Assembly (NCBI GenBank): GCA_002110485.1
Contig: MOWL01000017.1
Coordinates: 1 to 12,818 of the forward strand
Direction: 5' to 3'
DNA: 12,818 nt
Origin: Emergomyces orientalis
Lineage: Eukaryota > Ascomycota > Eurotiomycetes > Onygenales > Ajellomycetaceae
The notes beneath the pieces are model-generated. The model worked only from the letters and a program-made list of their open reading frames with translations. It ran no database searches and was not told the origin of the DNA. Shown one piece after another: positions 6,337-12,818 of the stretch. The first letter of the stretch is position 1. Each line of letters starts with the position of its first letter. The position numbers and the translations under genes are program-made.

Positions 6337-7602
6337 CTATTTGAGTTTCATTGAGAAAATCAATTAAATATTGACTGCCTATTTCAGTTGAAAATAGTAG
6401 TTTCATATTCATTTCTCTCAGCTTGTATTTATATCTCAGTTCAGCTCTAAGTTCTTGATTTAATGAGCAATTCATTAAGATATGTTCTGGGTCTTCAAGA
6501 GAGTCACAATATTCACAATTTTCACTTTCAATATCAGATATTCTTTTCAAATAAGATTTGAAATAGCCATGACCTAGTTTCAATTGAATGATTGAGGAGA
6601 AAAGCTTCTTCTTGCACTTAATAGAGCATGATTTCCATTTAGGTTTAGTTTCAAATCTAAGATAGTGAGGACTTTTTCTTTGTTTTTCCCATATTTTATG
6701 CCATTTTTCTAAGCAATTCTCTTTTATCTTTCTTTTAATAAAAGACCATGAAACTATTTTTGAACTTGCAATATTTAGTTCTGTTCCTTTCTTTGCTGCT
6801 TCATCAGCAAGCTCATTTCCATGTATATTTATATGAGCAGGAACCCAGCTCAGATATATCTTTGTCTTATATTTTAATTGAATTCTTTTGCATATCTTTA
6901 AAATTACTTCTATATTCATTTGACCATTATGAATTTCATTTTTTTGAATTCTTTTCAAAGCTGCTTGACTATCTGAAAAAATCCATGCTTCTTTCATATC
7001 TTTTCTTTTTGAAGCTTTTATTTCTATCAGTTTAAAAGCTTTCATAATAGCATATAATTCAGCATCAAATACTTCACATTCATTTCCAATATTCCATGAA
7101 TCTGATGTATATTTGTAATTATCTTCTGTATATGCTATTCCAGCTCCTAGGCCTTTATTTTCATTCATTGAACCATCTGAATAGATTAGAATTGACTTTT
7201 TAAAATCAATTTTCTCTATTATTCTTCTATGATTCTCAGCTTCTTCTGGTTTTGATAATGCGCTTATTTCAATTGAAATCATTGAGCCTAGTTTTTCTTT
7301 CCATGGATATAGCTTTTTGTGTTCAATCTTTTCAATATTTAATGAGGAGAACTCATTTTTAATCATTGAGCATACTCTATATAGTTGAGAAGGGATTTTT
7401 TTTCTATTTCTCTCATTTTCTTGATTTTCTTGACTTTCATTCCAATCTAGATATCTATTCCAATCTAAGTCATTTCCAGATTGAATTGGAGGATAAGATG
7501 TAGATATTCTTTTTCTAATTGAATGAATATCTGGCATTTTCATGATTCTCAGTGCATAATTCTTGCATATCTTCTCAAATCTTATTTCAGGAGGTGATAT
7601 AG
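6337..7602 (-). pseudogene. Non-LTR (LINE) retrotransposon fragment: RNase H and CCHC-type zinc motif
   Basis: The - strand is open across this whole segment (about 420 codons), reading from 7602 down to 6337. It matches the end of a LINE ORF2 protein of the Tad/I type. After a basic linker, an RNase H domain shows all four acidic residues: Asp in IYSDGS (7177-7175), Glu in FDAELYA (near 7060), Asp in IFSDSQAAL (near 6973) and Asp in NELADEAAKKG (near 6805), with WVPAH before the last. A Cys-x2-Cys-x7-His-x4-Cys motif (CEYCDSLEDPEHILMNC) follows near 6517-6467. The reverse transcriptase and the 3' tail are missing: both ends are cut off by the LTRs of the two Gypsy copies. The segment is far more AT-rich than the Gypsy DNA and uses A/T-ending codons. 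The frame runs on into LTR sequence at both ends, but those extensions are not protein. Confidence 0.82.
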
Positions 7603-7952
7603 TGAAGTGGAATAAGGGGTTGTGCGCTTTTGGCGGCACGTGGGCAGGAGCAGCGGGATCGTAAGGAGGTTGGTAAGTTCGCCGTGTATACAATATTCTA
7701 TTCAACGAGCTATCCAAATAGCAATACAAAAGAACACGTAGGAGATTCAAATATAGAAGAAGAACAAGCAATCAATCACATATCAAATCACACAATCAAA
7801 AAGGAGCAATCTCACTGCTCTGCGTACAATCAATCTTCGCCGAATCCACACGTGTGTCAAAGGATAATGGGAATATGAGGCAGCCATGCCAAACAAATAT
7901 ATGAGGCAGCCTCGGCAAAAAGTAATACCATGCCGAGATTCTCCACCACACA
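7603..7952 (-). repeat. 3' LTR of right Gypsy copy
   Basis: Reverse complement of the left 3' LTR. It begins TGTGTGG at 7952 and ends at 7603, and is one base shorter because of a T-run difference near 7860 (three against four). Its outer 55 bases or so differ from the left LTR at five positions, whereas the remaining 300 bases or so show no substitution by hand alignment. The sequence abutting the LINE reads CTAT after the LTR end, as in the left copy. Confidence 0.75.
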
Positions 7953-7964
7953 TCTCCCCCCCTC
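7953..7964 (-). other. Polypurine tract, right copy
   Basis: Reads GAGGGGGGGAGA on the - strand, directly before the LTR. Compared with the left copy it has an A interrupting the G run and one extra base. Confidence 0.7.
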
Positions 7965-8275
7965 TATAGCTTGCCGACCCGGCAAGTAAGAATGTGATCT
8001 GAATGAATGAAAACAAGAAATTGCAGAAAAGAATCAATCAAGAATCAAGAAAATGAAAGACAATCAATAAAAGAATATAGAAAAGAGAAAGAAAAAGTGA
8101 ACAGCAGAGAAAAGAAAGACAAGCAAGAACAAGAGAAAACAGAGAAACAAGTAAACAGAATGTGATCAACACAGTGACAGTGACAAGATGCAGCAAATTG
8201 GCAACAGCGCGATTGTGATTGGTCAATCTTTTGACAGCCCGGGGCCGGGAAAACATGATTGGCTGATGACTGCGG
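7965..8275 (-). promoter_or_regulatory. Spacer between ORF3 and polypurine tract, right copy
   Basis: Counterpart of 5664-5974, with the hairpin at 7970-7986, the pyrimidine-rich run and the CCAAT module (about 8213-8268 on the - strand). It carries many transitions relative to the left copy. The CCAAT words themselves and the hairpin are unchanged. No gene is recognisable. Confidence 0.4.
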
Positions 8276-10906
8276 CTATTCGGCGGGCGCATTCTCGCGG
8301 CCATGCGCCGGAATCTGCATAGCCTCGCCCTCGGCGACAGCGCGATCTCCCTCAATTGAGGCGAGGGGGATGTTCCTCTTCAGACAATAGAAACAGCTAC
8401 ATTCTCCAAATAATTCCTTCTCTGTAGCCATCATGATCTTGAAACACTGGATCTCTTCGGTGACTGCTCTCTTGCGCCACTCCTCAATGTATTCTTGCAG
8501 CAAACTGCCCTTGCCGTTGAAGAGAATATCTTGCTCGTGCCTGACCATAGGATCATCCCACTTCCGTCGACCCACCAGAGCATCCGAAATCGCTCCAAGA
8601 CCCGTGACCGGAACAGCAGCAGGGTACCGATATGGAATACTTCCATATAATACTGAAAGGCCAGAGGGTGTTGACAGCCCGGCAACCAAATCGCGATGTG
8701 CTCAGGAGAGCTGCTCCCACAATCTGCTTTCAGGGACTTCAAGACAGTGCCCGTCATCCTGAATTCCAACATACCACGGCAGCATTGTCTTGCGTTCCTT
8801 AGTAGCAGGCCCGGTGCTTCCATGAGGAAGATGCGGCATGGTTATTCGAGCATCGCCTTGCTTGCATGGGACAGTCGTCCACTGCGTTCTGAAGTCGTTG
8901 AGATTCTTGTTGATGAGCATCTCAGATGTCACCTCTTGAATGATTCCATCATTCAGGAGATTGCAAGCACGCAGGCATCTGTTCCATTCTTGAATATTTT
9001 GATGCATTCCCAGGACTATGGTGGTGCAATTCCTCCCATCTTTGTCGCTGAAAGAGACTGATCCCTGAATCATATTCGCTCCATGATTTTCCTCCGCCAG
9101 GCGTTTAATATTGACATCAATATGGCGGAAGTAAGTGCTATCCCCAGACAAGGCGTATTTTGCATAATAGGGATAGGAAATCAGGTGCGTGCGATGATCG
9201 GGGCGGAGAGCAACATACCACACATAATACAGTGGATCTTGACGGACGATCTGTTGAACAATCCCGTGCAACATTGTTCGGAGCCACCCCCAGGTCTTCT
9301 TATCTTTTCGCTGATGGAACCTGTACATGCTCCATTCGACTGTGGCAACCTTCGCCAGGGTGTTGTAATTATTGTTGACCCCTGCCGCCTTCATCGCGTT
9401 CATCCATCTAAATATTGGCAGGATGACGGAACCATCCTTCTTCCATTGCTGAAAAGCTGCACTGGAATTGAAATCAAGAAAAGCAAGTCGGGCCAGTGTT
9501 TGTTCCCAATTTGATGATGTAACCGGCGGTAGGCGATTATGGCGCATTCGATATACCTGTAGCATATCTTCGGGGCGAGGAGGTCGGCGATCAAGGCGGA
9601 AGAAATGATATGTGTCATCAGCAGCTCGCATCCGCCCAAGATTCTGGCGATTATTCACCACAAGCCCGATTCTCTTTATCAGCCCCGCATGGTCAAGATC
9701 GCGTGTAAGGAGTCCAATCTTGCTGCCGAGATTTACTGAATGCAGATAGCATATAGTCAAGCCTTGTCGCGGAAGCCTGGCTATCTTGTCCAGAAGATGC
9801 ACCAGCTGACATTCTTCTATCTTCTTTGCATCTCTAAGCTGCGCTTTCACATCCACAGGGACATAGGGAGAACACCGGCATCCTCTGTTCACTGTTGTAT
9901 GCTGCTTGTCAGTTGCCTCTACCAAAGCAGGGCTATCTTGATCAACCCCCATATTCTCAAATTCCGCAACTTGGTCAGGGCTGAGAAGTTCAGCAAGATG
10001 GGTGTCTGACAAGGCTGCAGACAGGCTGCTGACGTCCGAAAGCAAGGATTGGCCGGAGACGCGGCGAGAAGTACGCACAGGAGGACTATGTATAGAACCT
10101 TGAGGAGATCCAAGCGAGGGTGCACTGGGGCGTATCACGTTCAACACACGGGGAGAAGGTAGAGGAGACTGGCCAGTCATATGTTGATCGGGAGGGGATA
10201 GGACACGTTCTTGAGGCTGGGGTGAAGCAACTGTCATAGAATCTTCAGTGAGAATTCCGCCAGGACCAAAGATAAGACCTGCAGCTTGAAGATTTCCTTG
10301 TGTGATCTCTTGGCCAATAAAATTGGAATCGGCCGCTGCTTCGATATCTGCCAACATGATCGTCTTATATCGCTTAACTCCTCGTCGAGGTGGCTGAGTG
10401 ATGCGAGCCCACATTGCTTGATTGATCCGGCCGATTGCAGAAGCATATTCGTGATGTAGGGCCAGGGTTTGACAGGCGCGTTGCATCCGCTCTGAAGTCA
10501 TGATATGCCAGAACGAATCCACGCGAACTTTTCCCCACATCCTGGTGCATGTAGTATATGCTATGGCGCAGCGATCGCGCCGTTCAGCTACCTGAGCAGC
10601 AACTCGTTGAAGCTCCGCCGTCTGGTTATCAAATGCTTGCTGGGCCACCACCTGGCGCCAGGATCCATCATTTCTCATCCACTCATAGAATGCGGCAACC
10701 TCATCTTGAGCCGCCTCATGGCGCCCCATGAGTAGATTACCGATCTCACATTGTGCTTGGTAGCGAACCTGCGGATTCTGACCCAGAGAATTGACATAAG
10801 CTTGCAGCTCCATCGCCGTATGAAAAACATGGTTATCATATGTCACAAGAGCGAGCTGGCTCGCTGGTCTCGGTACCAGAGTGTGTTGGCTAGAGGGGTT
10901 CGACAT
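8276..10906 (-). pseudogene. ORF3, right copy: large accessory protein, putative Fe(II)/2OG dioxygenase fold, one in-frame TGA
   Basis: From ATG at 10906 the frame is open for 734 codons, meets TGA at 8704-8702, then stays open in the same frame for 141 codons to a TAG at 8278-8276; without the TGA it would be 876 residues. Regions: helix-rich, Gln/Arg-rich N-terminus (1-215), Ser/Pro-rich linker likely disordered (about 225-345), and a globular second half. There TYFRHIDVN gives His595-x-Asp597 and PHGSTGPATKER gives His695 and Arg705. The spacing and order fit the metal- and 2-oxoglutarate-binding residues of the double-stranded beta-helix dioxygenases, the superfamily that includes TET/JBP and AlkB. 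No signal peptide or membrane helix is seen, so it is not an obvious env. I do not recognise a named family. It lies 419 bases after pol on the same strand. The TGA falls after the motif residues, so the 734-residue product might still fold. Confidence 0.7.
8702..8704 (-). other. In-frame TGA within ORF3
   Basis: Codon 735 is TGA, in the context CTCTCC TGA GCACAT. Coding-like sequence continues in the same frame on both sides (EQLS before, AHRDLVAGL after). TGA could arise from CGA (Arg) by one C-to-T change at a CpG. The left copy lacks this region, so it cannot show the original codon. Confidence 0.8.
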
Positions 10907-11325
10907 CTTTGTAATGAAATAAGGAAATATAGGGAAAAATCAATGAATTAAAATAGAAAAAGAGACTTGAATGCCAATTTGAAAAAGAAAAATGATTATC
11001 TGGGCAGAGCAGGTCAATAATATAATACTTCCTCAAGGTGAATTTTGGAAGATAATGTGAAAAGCAGTCAACATGCAGCGAGGGTGACAGCAGTTCATAA
11101 AATTCACTGCCAGCTTCAATCTGACCCAGAGAATTGAATATCAAAGAGAAAGTAAACAAAACAAAGAAAAGACAATATCAAGAGATTAAAATTAGAAGGA
11201 ACTGATATGATGCATGAAAAACATGCAAGAAAGAAGCAGAATCATGAAAAATAGAGACTAAGAAAACAGCAACTTGAATGAAGAAAACAACAACAAGGAA
11301 ATCATTATACAAAGAAAAACAGCAG
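10907..11325 (-). other. Spacer between pol and ORF3, right copy
   Basis: Mirror of 3905-4323, the same length and apparently identical, including the internal 18-base word shared with ORF3. No gene is seen. Confidence 0.6.
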
Positions 11326-12818
11326 TCAGATAATGACTGCAAACTCCTTACCATGAGGGATCCATGACTGCAAGTCATCCTGACCCCCCCTCAAAGAATT
11401 CTTCTTATCAGTATCTTGCATATCCACCTCTTCCTCTTCAATATCATTTGCTTCATTGATATTATTCTCTGCAACCGGCATTTGATTGTCTCGGAGATAG
11501 AACCTTTTTAACCTATTACCTGCAGTAGTATTTCGAAACGGCGAACCATCCAGCTCTTCCAGATGATAGGTCCCTTTCTCATGGTTTGCTTCTCGGATTC
11601 GATACGGGCCCAGCCATCGGAAGTTGAGCTTGGCAGAATAGGACGTTTCTAGCTTGGTATCATGCAAAAGCACCAAATCACTTATCTGCAATGGTTCTCG
11701 GACTAATTGCTTAGTTTCATCAAATAGATCTCGGTTCTTCTCTCTCGCACGGCGCAGGTGATGAGCGGCCTCCTCCAGATCTTCATCTCTCTTTTCCAAT
11801 TGTCGAATACGCATATATATCAAATCAGCACGGGATTGCACTGTCTGCCAGGGAAGTGTTTGCCAAGTTGGAACGTCAAGCTCTATTGGAAGGATAGCAT
11901 CGTAGCCATATTGCAGGCGGAACGGGGTTTCACCAGTAGATTGCCGAATGGTGACGCGATCTGCCCATAGCGCAGAATGGAAATGATTAACCCAGCTTCT
12001 TCCATCTGCAGCTAGCTTTGAAAGCGCATCGGATATCGGGCGGTGACCGCGTTCGACCATGCCATTAGCCTTCGCATTGTATGGTGAGATGGTTATTTGA
12101 TTAACACGATATTTGGCGGTGAGAATCTTAGTCCATTTTTGATTCTCCGGCCCGCCATCACACACTAATTCCCGAAAGCAGCCGTGTCGGCAAATGATAT
12201 TCTCATAGATGAATTGCGCCACGTTCTCAGCTGTTCCACGAGCGAGAGGGCGGCCTTCCACCCAGCCAGTGAGATCATTCCGAGCAATAACAGCACATCG
12301 CTTGCCTCGGTTCTTCGGAAACTTGACCAACATCGATACACCACTTGTCCCATAGATAATTGCGGCTTGTTGGATATAGTGGTTCTTCCAAGCGAGCGCC
12401 ATCCCTCAGCTGGCACACTGTGCAGCTTTTGCAATAATTCTTGACGGCTTTCCAGATACCTTCCACCAATATCGCTGCGTGATCTTGTGGTTTGTGGCCT
12501 CGCGGCCCTTATGACCAGATTCATCATGCATCCGAGCAACGATATCCTTTTGCTCAGATGAGTTATCAACCACGCGTCTCAGAGGAATTCCCTTGCCTGA
12601 TCGTCGGAATAGATGTTTGACCTTGGACGATATATCGAAGTGCATGCTTGCGCCATTTAGAAAAGACGGAACGTGGTTATATCATCCGGCCGCTTCATGG
12701 TGGTGAGAAACCTCGCAATTGATTCGCTGCGATCAGAATAATCAGGCGAAAGAACACGCACACCCGATGACTCGGAAGCATCCACGCCGCTGACATCGAA
12801 ATCAGGAACCGTCAAAGA
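11326..12818 (-). pseudogene. pol: Gypsy pol, right copy: 3' part with frameshifts
   Basis: Encodes the end of Pol from about residue 721 of the left copy: the acidic linker after RNase H, the integrase zinc module, the catalytic core and the GPY/F module. Four single-base differences break the frame, going downstream in pol: an extra T at 12677-12678, an extra T in the run 12616-12618, a missing C near 12464, and an extra C at 12327-12328 (bases on the + strand). Between the last two, the reading frame hits a stop right after the zinc-module region. From 12326 onward the frame and protein are identical to the left copy up to the stop at 11326. All four lie in short homopolymer runs within about 350 bases, so sequencing or assembly error is a serious alternative to true decay. 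Confidence 0.85.

Larger units (their letters stand above)
2414..6340 (+). repeat. Left arm of a large inverted repeat
   Basis: Bases 2414-6340 match the reverse complement of 7599-12818. The correspondence is direct: 12818 pairs with 2414, 11326 with 3904, 10906 with 4324, 7952 with 5986, and 7599 with 6340. The left arm is 3927 bases and the right arm 5220. The difference is a 1291-base deletion in the left arm plus a net two bases of small indels. The arms differ in structure and by many substitutions, so this is not a simple fold-back sequencing artefact. The outer limit of the repeat is beyond the window. Confidence 0.95.
7599..12818 (-). repeat. Right arm of a large inverted repeat
   Basis: Partner of the left arm. 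The inner limit is set by the last shared bases: on the + strand the right arm begins ATAGTGAAG at 7599, matching CTTCACTAT ending at 6340. Further in, the sequences diverge at once into the two ends of the LINE fragment. The unpaired centre is 1258 bases (6341-7598). Confidence 0.95.
7603..12818 (-). mobile_element. Ty3/Gypsy-type LTR retrotransposon, right copy, 5' part outside window
   Basis: This is the reverse complement of the left copy: LTR, polypurine tract, spacer, ORF3, spacer and pol occur in mirror order. The window stops inside pol, at the point matching base 2414 of the left copy. Unlike the left copy, it keeps the 1291 bases of ORF3 encoding the putative catalytic motifs. It has one in-frame TGA in ORF3, four single-base indels in pol, and a cluster of C-to-T/G-to-A differences between ORF3 and the LTR. 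Outside that cluster the two copies look nearly identical, so they are recent relatives or have been homogenised. Confidence 0.93.

Noticed and set aside
6275..7771. Reading the whole 498-codon - strand frame as one protein
   Set aside because: About 57 codons at the start and 20 at the end are LTR sequence; only the middle is LINE protein.
4324..10906. ORF3 as an env gene
   Set aside because: It has the downstream-of-pol position, but no signal peptide, furin-like site or membrane anchor is visible in the right-copy protein.
2414..12818. The inverted repeat as a fold-back sequencing or assembly artefact
   Set aside because: The arms differ by a clean 1291-base deletion, a block of transitions and several indels, and the centre is unrelated LINE sequence, so they are distinct DNA copies. 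Read-level proof is still lacking.

Overview
This window is retrotransposon DNA, most likely from a filamentous fungus. I lean towards an ascomycete, from the style of the Gypsy Pol protein and the pyrimidine-rich intergenic tracts, but the sequence does not fix the species. No host gene, tRNA, rRNA or CRISPR array was found. Everything belongs to two copies of one Ty3/Gypsy-type LTR element in opposite orientation, plus a piece of a non-LTR (LINE) element between them.

Layout. The left Gypsy copy (about 1-6336, + strand) enters from outside the window. It holds the end of the protease (2-241), a spacer with a paired CCAAT module, a full-length pol frame (257-3904; reverse transcriptase, RNase H, integrase, GPY/F module), a T-rich spacer, a broken third gene called ORF3 here (4324-5663), a second CCAAT-rich spacer, a hairpin, a polypurine tract (5975-5985) and a 3' LTR (about 5986-6336). 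Next is an AT-rich LINE fragment on the - strand (about 6337-7602) encoding RNase H and a CCHC-type zinc motif. The right Gypsy copy follows on the - strand: 3' LTR (about 7603-7952), polypurine tract, spacer, ORF3 (10906-8276, nearly complete, one in-frame TGA), spacer, and the 3' part of pol (12818-11326, with four single-base indels). The copies are tail to tail, so the window is a large inverted repeat (2414-6340 against 12818-7599) around a 1258-base centre. Its outer end lies beyond the window.

How the parts relate. The left copy has an intact pol frame but a 1291-base deletion in ORF3. The right copy keeps ORF3 but has a damaged pol. Neither is complete here. ORF3 is the most unusual gene: about 876 codons, downstream of pol where some elements carry env, with no visible signal peptide or membrane segment. 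Its second half has an H-x-D ... H ... R pattern typical of Fe(II)/2-oxoglutarate dioxygenases. A DNA- or chromatin-modifying enzyme carried by an LTR element would be noteworthy, but this is inference from motifs.

The arms are almost identical except in one block (5437-6030 against 8502 to about 7929). By hand alignment this block has 27 substitutions, all transitions, 25 of them C-to-T or G-to-A on the right side, at CpG and CpC but not CpA. It begins just after the left-hand deletion junction and stops inside the LTR, suggesting a mosaic origin or local cytosine deamination.
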